Below, piece by piece: positions 8,658 through 17,952 of a DNA stretch of 64,000 bases. The position numbers and the translations under genes are program-made. Position 1 is the first letter of the stretch. Each line of letters opens with the position of its first letter. The stretch covers positions 2,046,001-2,110,000 of the forward strand of contig NZ_CP019646.1 in assembly GCF_001999965.1 (NCBI RefSeq). The letters run 5' to 3'. The notes under the pieces are model-generated. The model saw only the letters and a program-made list of their open reading frames with translations. It did not search any database and was not told the origin of the DNA. This stretch comes from Limihaloglobus sulfuriphilus. Lineage in GTDB: Bacteria; Planctomycetota; Phycisphaerae; Sedimentisphaerales; Sedimentisphaeraceae.

Positions 8658-9010
8658 AATACCAACATAACAATTACAATTTAAAACATTACGTGAAACA
8701 TTATATTCTAGTCTTTTGTCATTATACTATATAAATAAGTGATTTAAAACTTTTTTTCAATAAAAGGGGTCAGACACCCTTTGTTTTTTTGAATGAACAA
8801 CCGGTGGTCTTTTAGCGTTTACATTCATGCAAGAGTGTATAGTATTCAGTTAAACGAAAACGACAGAGACTCATTTAACTGTGCCATCGCAGAGCGGGAT
8901 AGAAGGTTATAAATATTTACGTTGAAATTATTGAAAAATCAAGTAACTTATGAACCTTAAGTAGAATAAAAACTATCATGGGCGATGCCCCGGAAGGTAT
9001 ATACTGAAAA
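8658..9010. other. Intergenic region with degenerate REP hairpin
   Basis: No gene is seen here. The AT-rich stretch contains the second REP-like hairpin (GGGGTCAGACACCC, 8766-8779), and near 8979-8992 a small GGGCGATGCCCC palindrome, just before the rhomboid gene. The same GGGCGATGCCCC hairpin occurs at 61758-61769. The promoter of the rhomboid gene is presumably here, but no clear -35/-10 pair stands out. Confidence 0.5.
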
Positions 9011-10249
9011 ATGCTGCCAATCGGAACAAATATAAAGCTGACAACGCGGCCGACCGCTAACTATGTGCTTATCGCAATTAATATAGTGATCTTTCTGCTC
9101 AGCTACAGCCCGCACCTGGAAGTGGTTCGTGTGCCGCACCCTGAATATGAAAATCTCTACTACAACCAGACGGTTAAACAGCCGCTGAGAGAGTGGGCTC
9201 AGCCGTTTCGGTTTGATCCGGAAAATTTCAGGCCCGCCGGACTTATCGGCTATCAGTTTCTCCACGCAAACTTTATGCACATACTGGGTAACATGTATTT
9301 TCTGTACTTTTTCGGCAACGCGGTAAACAGCCGACTCGGACATAAAAAGTATGTAATATTTTACCTTATCGGCGGGGTTATCGCCGGACTTGGACACGCC
9401 CTGTTCAGCAACAGTCCGGTAATCGGCGCCAGCGGCGCGGTAGCCGCGGTTACAGGGGCATTCCTGGCATTGTTCCCAAAGGCGTTAGTACAGGTGGTTT
9501 ACTGGTTTATATTTATCGGCTCAATCGAAATACCCGCTATATGGTTCATCGGGCTCAAGCTGATATTCCTGGATAACATACTCGCTTCGCAGTACTACGC
9601 GACAAATGTTGCCTATGACGCCCACCTTGCCGGCTACGCTGCGGGGATACTGGGAATACTGGCAATGCTGCATTTTAAGGTTATCAGCGGAAGCCATTTT
9701 GATCTCTACAGCATGATCGACCGCAAACGACGGCGACTTGAGTACAAAAAAGCCGCCGACGAATATAACCCCTTTACCGGCAACACCGCCGACGGCAAGG
9801 GTACCGCCTTCAAAGGGTTCAAGAATGCCAAAGATGCCGAATTTGAAGACAAAAACAGCGAAAACGATAACGACAGCAGCATAGACCAGCTGCGGCTGAA
9901 AATAAGCGCAGAAATGACCATGGGCAACCGCTCAAGAGCCGGAGAACTTTACGAAAAGCTCATCAAAAGAGACTCCGCGCAGATAATGCCGCTCAGGTGT
10001 CAGCTTGACCTGGCAAACCAGCTTATGAGCGACAGCAAATGGGAAACCGCCGCGGACGCGTATTTGAAGCTCACCCTGCACCACCCTACTTATGAACACA
10101 TCGAACAGATACACCTTATGCTGGGCATTCTGTATTCGAGATATCTGGACAAACCGCAGCAGGCCAAAGAATATCTGAGAAAATCGCTTGAAAAACTGCA
10201 CGACGAGAAACAGATAGAATTGTGCAAGGCGGAGCTGGAAAAACTCTAA
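9011..10249 (+). CDS. Rhomboid intramembrane serine protease with C-terminal TPR-like domain
   Basis: This protein cleaves membrane proteins inside the bilayer. The catalytic Ser is in GASG at residues 139-142 (Ser141) and the His in AHLAG (His205). The HANFMHILGN segment (85-94) supplies the oxyanion residues. Six or so helices occupy residues 15-225, with a long periplasmic insert after helix 1. Residues ~230-295 are a charged linker, and 300-412 form helical repeats (AGELYEKLIKRDS, ADAYLKLTLHHPTYEHI) like TPRs. The soluble tail suggests a partner-binding role. The upstream sequence shows only a weak GGAAGG at 8993-8998. Confidence 0.92.
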   Translation: MLPIGTNIKLTTRPTANYVLIAINIVIFLLSYSPHLEVVRVPHPEYENLYYNQTVKQPLREWAQPFRFDPENFRPAGLIGYQFLHANFMHILGNMYFLYFFGNAVNSRLGHKKYVIFYLIGGVIAGLGHALFSNSPVIGASGAVAAVTGAFLALFPKALVQVVYWFIFIGSIEIPAIWFIGLKLIFLDNILASQYYATNVAYDAHLAGYAAGILGILAMLHFKVISGSHFDLYSMIDRKRRRLEYKKAADEYNPFTGNTADGKGTAFKGFKNAKDAEFEDKNSENDNDSSIDQLRLKISAEMTMGNRSRAGELYEKLIKRDSAQIMPLRCQLDLANQLMSDSKWETAADAYLKLTLHHPTYEHIEQIHLMLGILYSRYLDKPQQAKEYLRKSLEKLHDEKQIELCKAELEKL

Positions 10250-10265
10250 GCCGCAGAGAGCAGAA

Positions 10266-10292
10266 TTGTAGAGAAAATTCATGAATTTTCTC
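10266..10292. repeat. Dispersed palindromic element, copy 1
   Basis: The sequence TGTAGAGA leads into a perfect palindrome with arms GAGAAAATTC and GAATTTTCTC (10271-10292). Near-identical copies occur at 54211-54236 and 60490-60515, and a reversed one at 52488-52511. The position just after the rhomboid stop also allows it to fold as a transcript-end hairpin. Confidence 0.75.
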
Positions 10293-10310
10293 CTGCCGCT
10301 CATGCGCATT

Positions 10311-10595
10311 TAGACGCTAAACAAACCTCGACAGACTTTTGCGCCCTGCTCCGGCACTCTTTACGTTTTACTGCGAATTCACGTTTTGAGAGAATTCGTG
10401 AATTAGACGCTAAACAAACCTCAACAGTCTTTTGCGCCCTTCTCCGGCACTCTTTACGTTTTACTGCAAATTCACGTTTTGAGAGAATTCGTGAATTAGA
10501 CGCGAAACAAACCTCGACAATCTTTTGCGCCCTGCTCCGGCAGTCTTTACGTTTTACTGCAAATTCACGTTTTGAGAGAATTCGTGAATTCTCTC
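10311..10595. repeat. Three-copy 93-bp tandem repeat
   Basis: Three direct copies with a period of exactly 93 bp begin at 10311, 10404 and 10497, differing by only a few bases. Each begins TAGACGC(T/G)AAACAAACCTC and ends in a hairpin with arms AATTCACG and CGTGAATT. The last copy runs into a longer palindrome (arms GAGAGAATTC and GAATTCTCTC, 10574-10595). Because 93 is a multiple of three, a minus-strand frame stays open across all copies (31-residue repeat). No ribosome-binding site or homology supports translation. Confidence 0.85.
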
Positions 10596-10684
10596 TACGG
10601 GGGGGCAAGCAGGATCTTGGCTAAAGAGACCTATGCTATGCGGATCTACGCGGGGCGGCTATACACGGGGGCGATTTTACGCGG

Positions 10685-11956
10685 TTATTCATGCCTGAGG
10701 GCGATAATCGGGTCCACTCCGGCGGCTATCACAGCGGGATAAAGGCCGAATATGATACCCGTAGCGCCGCTTATAACCAGCGGCAGCAGGACACTCCAGA
10801 GCGTTATAACCGTTGGCATACCGGCGATTGTGGTTATTATCAGGGGTATTCCGATACCGACACCTATGCCGATAATGCCGCCGATGATTGAGAGCACCAC
10901 AGTTTCTACGAGGAACTGTATGACGATCTGCCGTTTCTGAGCCCCGATTGCCCGACGGATACCGATCTCGCGTGTACGCTCGGTAACAGAGGCGAGCATG
11001 ATGTTCATAATCCCGATACCGCCGACCAGAAGGCTTATGCCGGCAATGGAACCCAATACTATATTAAAGGTACGTTTGGTTGCCTCTGCCTGTTTCAGCA
11101 AGGCCAGAGGAACGTTGACCTTATAGTCTGTCTTTTTATGAAACCGCTCAAGCATAGTCATGATGGCCGCGGCGGTTTTCTCGACATTTTCTGTATTGTT
11201 GACTTCTACTATAATCTGGTGCAGTTCAACCATTTCCATTTCCAGAGAGCCGGAAGAGAATTTTCGGTCAATATCACCGTAATACTGCTTGGCAACATTG
11301 AAAGGAATATACACGTCTATCTCCTGGTCGGGTATCTGCATATTTCCGGCAGTTCCGGATTCACTCTTAATTATACCTATAACTCTGAAACTGTCGCTGC
11401 CGATTCTGATTACCTGCCCGATTGTTTCCTTTGTAGCGAGGAGTTTTCTGGCTCCGTATTCTGTTAATACCGCAACCGGAGCAGAACTTTCCACATCATA
11501 ATCGAATATAACCCTGCCGGCCATAAGCTGCCTTGGAATGAGCTCAAACCAGTCCGCACTTGTGCCGACCACCCGCAGCTCCATAAGCCGGCTGCCCAGC
11601 CGTGTTTCTTTTCGGAAAATCTTAGCCGGAGCGGTTTTTTTTACATTCTCATAGCTGGCTGTTATCCTCTGATAATCATCATACTTGAGCCCATACATGC
11701 TCAAAAAAGAAGTGGTAGAGCTCTTCTGGCCTTCATCAGACAAAGGTTTTACAGAATTTACGATAATGTTTCTGCTTCCGAGCTTGTTTATCTGCTCTAA
11801 GGCGTCTTTGCTGGCGCCCTCTCCGACGGCAAGCATCGCGACGACACTGCCCACTCCAAAAACCACGCCGAGCATTGTCAGCATGGAACGGAGCTTGTGC
11901 AAAAGCAGATTCTCAACACCGGAAGATATATATTTTACTAATTTGCTTTGTTTCAT
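10685..11956 (-). CDS. MacB-type ABC transporter permease
   Basis: This 423-residue inner-membrane subunit belongs to a MacB/LolCE-like (type VII) ABC system. It has an N-terminal helix (about 20-45), a periplasmic MacB_PCD domain (about 50-285), and three C-terminal helices containing the FtsX signature NIMLASVTERTREIGIRRAIGA (split about residues 318-339). The ATPase is separate rather than fused, as in many non-proteobacterial systems. ATG at 11956 overlaps the ATPase stop in ATGA. It works with the adaptor and TolC-like channel upstream in the same operon to expel a substrate (drug, peptide or lipid) that cannot be named. Confidence 0.94.
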   Translation of the reverse strand: MKQSKLVKYISSGVENLLLHKLRSMLTMLGVVFGVGSVVAMLAVGEGASKDALEQINKLGSRNIIVNSVKPLSDEGQKSSTTSFLSMYGLKYDDYQRITASYENVKKTAPAKIFRKETRLGSRLMELRVVGTSADWFELIPRQLMAGRVIFDYDVESSAPVAVLTEYGARKLLATKETIGQVIRIGSDSFRVIGIIKSESGTAGNMQIPDQEIDVYIPFNVAKQYYGDIDRKFSSGSLEMEMVELHQIIVEVNNTENVEKTAAAIMTMLERFHKKTDYKVNVPLALLKQAEATKRTFNIVLGSIAGISLLVGGIGIMNIMLASVTERTREIGIRRAIGAQKRQIVIQFLVETVVLSIIGGIIGIGVGIGIPLIITTIAGMPTVITLWSVLLPLVISGATGIIFGLYPAVIAAGVDPIIALRHE

Positions 11957-12642
11957 CGGCTTTCGATATTATCTATAAACCCGTCTTTCATGTGCAGGCG
12001 ATGCTCGGCATGGGCCGCGACATCAGATTCATGAGTTACCATTATTATTGTTTTACCCTCACCGTGCAGGGATGTGAGCAGCTCCATTATCTGCTCTCCC
12101 GTGGCGGTATCGAGGTTTCCCGTAGGCTCATCAGCAAGCAGCATCTGGGGGTCATTAGCCAGCGCCCTTGCGATGGCAACCCTCTGCATCTGGCCGCCGG
12201 AAAGCTCTGTCGGTCTGTGATTGAGCCTGTCGCCAAGCCCGACACGGGCGGCGAGCTCTTCGGCCTTTTCCATTGACAGCTTTTCATCAACACCTGCATA
12301 ATACAGAGGAAGCTCGATATTGCGGCGAACAGTCAGCTGGGGTATCAGATTGAAACTTTGGAATATAAAGCCTATATAGTTGAGACGCAGCCGGCTGAGC
12401 TCATCGTCGCCCATTGTGCTTACATCAGAGCCGCCAAGACTGTAGCTGCCCGAGGTAATACGGTCAAGACAACCCAGTATGTTCATCAAGGTACTCTTTC
12501 CCGAGCCGCTGGCACCCATAATAGCCCAGAAACTGCCTTTTTCAAACTCATGGGTAACACCGGCCAGAGCGTGAACCTTCTCACGGCCCATCTGGTAAAT
12601 CTTAGTTATATTATTTAATTGTATCAGTTTCTTTTCAGCCAT
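11953..12642 (-). CDS. ABC transporter ATP-binding protein (MacB/LolD-type)
   Basis: This 229-residue cytoplasmic ATPase powers the adjacent permease. Walker [10 protein letters not shown] is at about 43-51, the Q-loop lies in [11 protein letters not shown], the signature is [15 protein letters not shown] at about 143-157, and Walker B is [12 protein letters not shown] followed by the H-loop MVTHE. This motif set is typical of the MacB/LolD/FtsE branch. It lies between the adaptor (50 bp upstream) and the permease (4-bp overlap). Confidence 0.96.
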   Translation of the reverse strand: MAEKKLIQLNNITKIYQMGREKVHALAGVTHEFEKGSFWAIMGASGSGKSTLMNILGCLDRITSGSYSLGGSDVSTMGDDELSRLRLNYIGFIFQSFNLIPQLTVRRNIELPLYYAGVDEKLSMEKAEELAARVGLGDRLNHRPTELSGGQMQRVAIARALANDPQMLLADEPTGNLDTATGEQIMELLTSLHGEGKTIIMVTHESDVAAHAEHRLHMKDGFIDNIESR

Positions 12643-12692
12643 TATGTATGCTTTTTAAAAGAGTCCGGGGTTAGATCCAATATTCTCGGCTG

Positions 12693-14390
12693 TTATTCCA
12701 ATTGCTGCTGCATTCTGTTTTTTAACTGTTCTCTTTGTTCAGGAGTCATATTCTCAATCTTTTTCTTAAGCTCTTCCCGCTGCTCGGGAGTGAGATTCTC
12801 AAGGTTTGCCGGCCGTTTTTTGCTCTTTCCTGCGGCAGCCGGAATATCCGTTCCCGCCGCCGGTGTCTCCGCCGCGGTAAGTTCGTCAGGCTTGGTTTCC
12901 TCAATTTGCGCCGGGATTACTTCACTCTGACCGGTGTAGGTCTCCGACTGCAGCGGCGGTGTCAGCTGAACCCGCTCACCGCCTTCGAGGCCGGATTTGA
13001 TGTGAACCATAACATTGTTATCAAGGCCGACCTCTACCGGATGCGGCTCATCACTGCCCTCAAGATAAACAACAGTCCTGCCCTCATGCCGGACAACTGC
13101 CTGTATCGGGACATACACAACATCGTCATAGGTCTCGCCGATAATCTCAACCTTGCAGCTCATGCCCGAACGCAGCTCAGGATCCGCCTGATCAATATGC
13201 ACTATGGTTGTATATACCTTTAGGTCGGGATTGAGCCACATGCTCTGCGGGTCGGGCAGCGGTGCGATCGAAAACACCTTTCCCGTGTATGTCCTGCCCG
13301 GAATCGCATCGACGCTGACAATAGTCCGCATTCCCGACTTTACCTTTTGCAGGCTCGCCTCGTGAAGAGCAAGCTCAGCGTTTGAAACGGCGTCTTTTGG
13401 AAGATGAATAAGTTCTTCGCGTTCGCTTACTTCACTGCCTTCGGTAAGCGGCTCGGTCCTGCCTCGCCAGCCGCTGCCTTTTGTACTTGAGGCGTATATC
13501 ACAAGACCGTCAGAAGGAGCGTAAATTTTTGTCTTGTCAAGCTGGTCAATGTATTTGGCGAGTTTTTCTTTCTGACGTTCAAACTCCGCCGTCTTGGCAC
13601 GCAGGTTTGCTTCTGCCTGTATGATATTGGCGTTTGATTTTCGCTTTATCCGATCCAGAGCCATCTCGGCCTGATCAACATCGCTTTCGTACTGCGCAAT
13701 ATTGCGGTTGTGAGTATATTCTTCCAGGAGCATCAGGTCATTCTCGGCAAGTTCAAGGTTGAGCCTTCGTTTCTGCTCGGCGATCTCATCGCTCTGAAGC
13801 TCAGATTTAGAAATAAATTTTTCTGCGTAGAGAACCTGAGAGTTAGCAAGCCTCTCTTCCGCCAGGGCAAGCTCTTCTTTGGCAAGTGTAATCTCTTTTT
13901 TCTTCTCTGTGAGCTGATTAGGATAATCGCCTTCTAAATATTTCTCCAGATCCTGTTTGGCAAAATCCAGATCCAGCTGGGCTTTGGAGATGTCACTTTT
14001 AGCCTGGTTTTTCGTTATTTCAAGGTCTTCTTTGGCATTTATTAAAGAGGCTTCGGCGTTCTGAACGGTTATTTCCTGATCTACCCTCTTATCAACAAGG
14101 TTGCTGGCGTCAAGCTCGACAAGCAGATCGCCCTTTTTAACGACAGTACCTTCGGGTATGAGGGTGATTATGGTGTTTCTGCCTTCAAGTTCGCTTTTTA
14201 TTACGATCTGATCACGGGATTTTATTGTCCCCGATTGAACAATGCTGATCTTAAGCGGGCCGCGCTGCGCCTCATAAACCGGCATATCAGAGGTTTCTGT
14301 TTTTTTATTGCCGTAAGCAAGTGAAAAGACTCCCACAGCAAGCACCACTGCTATAACAATTGTTACTATTATCTTTTTTTTCACGGTCAT
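12693..14390 (-). CDS. MacA/HlyD-type periplasmic adaptor with long C-terminal tail
   Basis: This 565-residue membrane-fusion protein has one N-terminal helix (about 6-27), a split lipoyl/barrel-sandwich domain (QRGPLKISIVQSGTIKSRDQ, then KIYAPSDGLVIYAS near 295), and a long alpha-helical hairpin (about 105-290). Beta-barrel and membrane-proximal domains end near 495. It bridges the ABC permease and the outer-membrane channel. Unusual is a tail (about 500-565) that is Pro/Ala-rich and ends in two copies of a helix beginning LTPEQREELKKK / MTPEQREQLKNR, resembling Spy/CpxP-type TPEQR motifs. Confidence 0.92.
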   Translation of the reverse strand: MTVKKKIIVTIVIAVVLAVGVFSLAYGNKKTETSDMPVYEAQRGPLKISIVQSGTIKSRDQIVIKSELEGRNTIITLIPEGTVVKKGDLLVELDASNLVDKRVDQEITVQNAEASLINAKEDLEITKNQAKSDISKAQLDLDFAKQDLEKYLEGDYPNQLTEKKKEITLAKEELALAEERLANSQVLYAEKFISKSELQSDEIAEQKRRLNLELAENDLMLLEEYTHNRNIAQYESDVDQAEMALDRIKRKSNANIIQAEANLRAKTAEFERQKEKLAKYIDQLDKTKIYAPSDGLVIYASSTKGSGWRGRTEPLTEGSEVSEREELIHLPKDAVSNAELALHEASLQKVKSGMRTIVSVDAIPGRTYTGKVFSIAPLPDPQSMWLNPDLKVYTTIVHIDQADPELRSGMSCKVEIIGETYDDVVYVPIQAVVRHEGRTVVYLEGSDEPHPVEVGLDNNVMVHIKSGLEGGERVQLTPPLQSETYTGQSEVIPAQIEETKPDELTAAETPAAGTDIPAAAGKSKKRPANLENLTPEQREELKKKIENMTPEQREQLKNRMQQQLE

Positions 14391-14405
14391 ATCCTAACTT
14401 AAAAT

Positions 14406-16337
14406 CTAATTGTCCTGGGGTACATATTCATTCCAGATGCCATCCTCATCAACTCTGAGCAGTCCCATATCTTTCTGAAGCTGAAGCTCCGATATACGGT
14501 AATTCACAACAGCGGCTGTGAGGGTGTTCTGGGCCTGCAGGAGGTCATCTTTGGCCTCGAGAACATCACGCATTTCCGCCCTGCCGAACTCGAGTGACAT
14601 ATTGGTACTTTTTACACGGTTTGTCGCTATGCCGACCGCCTTGGCCTGTATAAAAAGGCTTTCTCGCGCCAGAGAAAGATCTCTGAGCTGGCGGCGTATG
14701 TTTCTTTTTATCTGATCTTCAAGCGTCTGAAAACTCCTGAGCGACTTTTCCAGGTTTATCCAGCTGGTGCGGTAAAGGGCCTGTTCGCGTCTTCTGTGCA
14801 CCGGCAGATCAAGCGTAAGAAGCGACCTGAAATATCCGCGGTCAAACGCCAGATCAGCACTTTCAAGGTCAGAACTTGATATACTTCTGCTGCTTCCGGC
14901 TCTTAATGAACCTAACAATGTCAATTCCGCCCTCAAATTATCCGCCGCGACAACGACTTTCCGCTGCATATCCCTGACCTTTTCCCGCTGGACCTTCAGG
15001 TCGTAGCGGTTATCAAGAGCTGTTTTGATCGCAAACCCCTCATCAAACTCGAGCGGGCCGGCGTTTTCCATATCCAGGCCGCGGAGCTCTATCTCCGCAT
15101 CCGCAGGAGGAATTTCCTCGTCGCGTTTAATCTCCATCTCGGCATAAACCTTTTTCATCATCGGATTATCTTCTTCGCTTACGAGTTTCTGCAGCTCGTT
15201 CTGGTCAAGCGATATAGTTGAATCAGTAGGCAGGCCCAGCATGATTTTGAAGCTGTCAAGTTTGTTTTTCAGCTCTTCTTTGGCACTTATCCAGCTCTGG
15301 CGTGCCTTGAGCTCACTCTGCACCGCCTGGTCAGACTGAATAATGTCAAGCCGGCCCTTTTGCGTGAGGCTTCGGCTCTTACGGGAATTCCTGACTACAC
15401 TCTGGTAGTTCATCTCATTGTTTTTTATAGTATCTATCTGCTGGAGAACTCCCAGATAGCTCTGGGCGATATCAACTGCGAAGGTCTTTTTGAAACGTTC
15501 AAACTCATACATTGAATACAGCAGGTTACGCTGGGCCTGTGTAAGCGGCTCTGTAACTATATGCTCGCCTGAACCGCGAAGCAGCGGGACTGAAATTGTG
15601 GCATCGCCTGTTATGCCAAAAGACGAACTCGCCTCCGAGCTTAGCAGACTGGCAAGGCCGAAAGCAAGGTCAGCGCTGATTTCTGTGCCGTTTTTAAACT
15701 TTTTATCCACTCCAAGGCCGCCGTCAAGCTCCGAGCCGGTTGCGGGCTTGCCGCTGCCGTGGTCTGTACTTAAAAGAGCCTGGTACTGGGAATTAAAAAT
15801 ACTGCGGAATTCATCCATCTCAAGATCAAGAGCCAAAGCGTTTAGATAGACCTCTTCTTTACGGCTCTGGTATTCAAAGCTGTTCAAAGCACCAATCTGG
15901 AGTGCCTGCATGAGTGTCATTTTGACATCTTCGCCCGCCCCGACGACCTTTCTGGAATCGCCTTTAAATTCGCGGCCTTCTTCTGGCCAGTGTTCCGGCT
16001 GCTCAAGTTTATCCACACCCAGCGATTCGGGTCCGGTTATTATAAGCCCCTGCTCTTCAATCAGACGCCTGCGAAGAAGGTCAACAGGCCTTTCTACCGA
16101 CTGGAGTGACTTTTGCTCCTCTCCGAAGAGCTGCTTCTGGCCGCCGGCTATAAGCCCTGCGGCTATCTCATCGGCACTATCGTGATATTGCCGGGGAGAT
16201 TTGCACCCTGTTAAGACCATTATTACCGCGATCGCGGTAATAAACCCAAAAAGATTCGGAAATTTCCAAAATCGTTTGTATTTTGATGGCAAGACAAATG
16301 CCATAAAACTGTATCCCATTATATTTGCTCTGTCCAT
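14406..16337 (-). CDS. TolC-family outer-membrane efflux lipoprotein
   Basis: This 643-residue protein is the outer-membrane channel of the tripartite exporter. A signal sequence ends in the lipobox VLTGC near residue 45 (KSPRQYH follows), so it is probably lipid-anchored like OprM. Two long helical repeats typical of outer-membrane efflux proteins span about 155-400 and 420-620 (TQAQRNLLYSMYEFER, LRDLSLARESLFIQAKAVG). It is longer than most TolC/OprM proteins because of an ~80-residue segment before the first repeat. It heads the operon of channel, adaptor, ATPase and permease. The start may be Met1, Met7 or Met12. Confidence 0.9.
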   Translation of the reverse strand: MDRANIMGYSFMAFVLPSKYKRFWKFPNLFGFITAIAVIMVLTGCKSPRQYHDSADEIAAGLIAGGQKQLFGEEQKSLQSVERPVDLLRRRLIEEQGLIITGPESLGVDKLEQPEHWPEEGREFKGDSRKVVGAGEDVKMTLMQALQIGALNSFEYQSRKEEVYLNALALDLEMDEFRSIFNSQYQALLSTDHGSGKPATGSELDGGLGVDKKFKNGTEISADLAFGLASLLSSEASSSFGITGDATISVPLLRGSGEHIVTEPLTQAQRNLLYSMYEFERFKKTFAVDIAQSYLGVLQQIDTIKNNEMNYQSVVRNSRKSRSLTQKGRLDIIQSDQAVQSELKARQSWISAKEELKNKLDSFKIMLGLPTDSTISLDQNELQKLVSEEDNPMMKKVYAEMEIKRDEEIPPADAEIELRGLDMENAGPLEFDEGFAIKTALDNRYDLKVQREKVRDMQRKVVVAADNLRAELTLLGSLRAGSSRSISSSDLESADLAFDRGYFRSLLTLDLPVHRRREQALYRTSWINLEKSLRSFQTLEDQIKRNIRRQLRDLSLARESLFIQAKAVGIATNRVKSTNMSLEFGRAEMRDVLEAKDDLLQAQNTLTAAVVNYRISELQLQKDMGLLRVDEDGIWNEYVPQDN

Positions 16338-17042
16338 ATGTCTCAGATATTAACTAAATTTCAGAAATTAAAAACAAATTTCTTAAAACTTCTTTTATTT
16401 GCCGGAAAACCCGCAAAAAGACCGCTGCCGCCCTGGGGCAGATACACATTTTAAATGTTAGTGCCATAAATCATACGGCAGGTTACAGGCAACCTTCTTT
16501 TTTTTAAAAAAACATATAATTTTCGCTCTGAAAAGCCGCCGGCAGTTGCTGCGGTTTACTGCTCCAATTTGAGCCTGGAATTGAGACGTTTTACACGTAA
16601 CAAAAAATGTCTTTTTCTGTCTTTTGTCCTCTCTTTAACGAAGTATAAGCCAGCAAACAAGTTAGAAAGAGTATCACAAAATGAAAAATTTATCGTTTTT
16701 TTTGAATTTTTTTTGTCAAATGCCCTATACAAGCCTCATACCCCTGTTTGAAAGCATATCAGCAAAGTACATGAATTATCTGATTTCATAGAATTGCCTC
16801 GAAACGGGTGTTTCAAGGCAATATTCGGCATTTGGGGCTTTTTAGACGGCTGACTCTTAAAAGCCGTTTCAACCGCGGCGTTAAACCCTGAAACGCCTCG
16901 AAATATAGGTTTCAGTAAAAAATTTTTGAGTTGAGAAAAATTTTTTTGTTGCAATTTCACAAATTAAAGAGGATAACTATAACAAATAGACAGTATATAG
17001 TATGTCTAACCTTTATGTTGCAGTTAATTAGGAGATTAAATA
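16338..17042. other. 700-bp intergenic region upstream of the histone-like genes
   Basis: No gene is supported. The region is AT-rich with poly-T/poly-A runs (16500-16520, 16690-16715). A GC-richer part at 16795-16905 contains inverted fragments (GCCTCGAAACGGGTGTTTCAAGGC, described as arms GCCT.GAAAC and GTTTCAAGGC). It probably carries the promoters of both the efflux operon (minus) and the histone-like gene (plus). A candidate operator near 16987-17008 is listed separately. Confidence 0.45.
16987..17008. promoter_or_regulatory. Inverted repeat upstream of histone-H1-like gene
   Basis: Arms TAGACA (16987-16992) and TGTCTA (17003-17008) enclose a TA-rich 10-bp centre, GTATATAGTA. The element is 34 bp before the start codon and could be an operator overlapping a promoter; TATAGT at 16997-17002 could serve as a -10. 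No experimental family is matched. Confidence 0.3.
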
Positions 17043-17879
17043 ATGGCTAAAAAAGCAGTAAGAAAAGCAGTAAAAAAGACTGCTCCAAAGAAGACTTCAG
17101 TAAAGAAAACCACTTCGAAAAAGGCTCCTGCCAAAAAGACCACAGCTAAGAAATCTACGGCTAAGAAGAAAACAGCCAAAAAGGCTCCGGTAAAGAAGAC
17201 TGCTTCAAAGAAGACTACAGCAAAGAAATCTACGGCTAAGAAGAAAACAGCTAAAAAGGCTCCGGTAAAGAAGGCCGCTTCTAAGAAGACCACAGCAAAG
17301 AAGTCAACGGCTAAGAAGAAAACAGCTAAAAAGGCTCCGGTAAAGAAGACCGCTTCAAAGAAGACTACCGCAAAGAAGTCAACGGCTAAGAAGAAAACAG
17401 CTAAAAAGGCTCCGGTAAAGAAGACCGCTTCAAAGAAGACTACCGCAAAGAAGTCAACGGCTAAGAAGAAAACAGCTAAAAAGGCTCCGGTAAAGAAGAC
17501 CGCTTCGAAGAAGACTACCGCAAAGAAGTCAACGGCTAAGAAGAAAACAGCTAAAAAGGCTCCGGTAAAGAAGACCGCTTCAAAGAAGACTACCGCAAAG
17601 AAGTCAACGGCTAAGAAGAAAACAGCTAAAAAGGCTCCGGTAAAGAAGACCGCTTCTAAGAAGACCGCTTCTAAGAAGACTACCGCAAAGAAGTCAACGG
17701 CTAAGAAGAAAACAGCCAAAAAGGCTCCGGCAAAGAAGACCGCTTCTAAGAAGACTACCGCTAAGAAGTCAACGGCTAAGAAAAAAACAGCCAAAAAGGC
17801 TCCGGTAAAGAAGACCGCTTCAAAGAAGACCACAGCTAAGAAATCTACTGCCAAGAAAAAAACAGCAAAAAAGAAATAA
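17043..17879 (+). CDS. Lys/Ala-rich histone-H1-like repeat protein
   Basis: This 278-residue protein consists almost entirely of Lys, Ala, Thr, Ser, Pro and Val in pentapeptides of form KKxxA or KKxxS. The higher-order unit is 25 residues (KKAPV, KKTAS, KKTTA, KKSTA, KKKTA = 75 bp), repeated about nine times after a short variable lead. One copy has an extra KKTAS. It resembles C-terminal tails of eukaryotic histone H1 and bacterial AlgP/Hc1-like proteins, which bind and compact DNA non-specifically. RBS AGGAG (17030-17034) is strong. The gene is directly upstream of a histone-fold protein. Copy number should be unstable. The long antisense open frame over the gene is a composition artefact. 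Confidence 0.9.
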   Translation: MAKKAVRKAVKKTAPKKTSVKKTTSKKAPAKKTTAKKSTAKKKTAKKAPVKKTASKKTTAKKSTAKKKTAKKAPVKKAASKKTTAKKSTAKKKTAKKAPVKKTASKKTTAKKSTAKKKTAKKAPVKKTASKKTTAKKSTAKKKTAKKAPVKKTASKKTTAKKSTAKKKTAKKAPVKKTASKKTTAKKSTAKKKTAKKAPVKKTASKKTASKKTTAKKSTAKKKTAKKAPAKKTASKKTTAKKSTAKKKTAKKAPVKKTASKKTTAKKSTAKKKTAKKK

Positions 17880-17952
17880 CTGAACAAAAGTTTAGATAAC
17901 TTACTTTTGCTGACAAATTCAGGATGACTGTTTACCATGTTTAAACAAGACG

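Noticed and set aside
10311-10595. CRISPR array
   Set aside because: The units are contiguous 93-bp direct repeats with no variable spacers and no cas genes nearby.
10300-10608. 102-codon protein across the 93-bp repeats
   Set aside because: No ribosome-binding site or homology, and the units contain hairpins of a dispersed non-coding family. Kept as a repeat, with coding noted only as a possibility.
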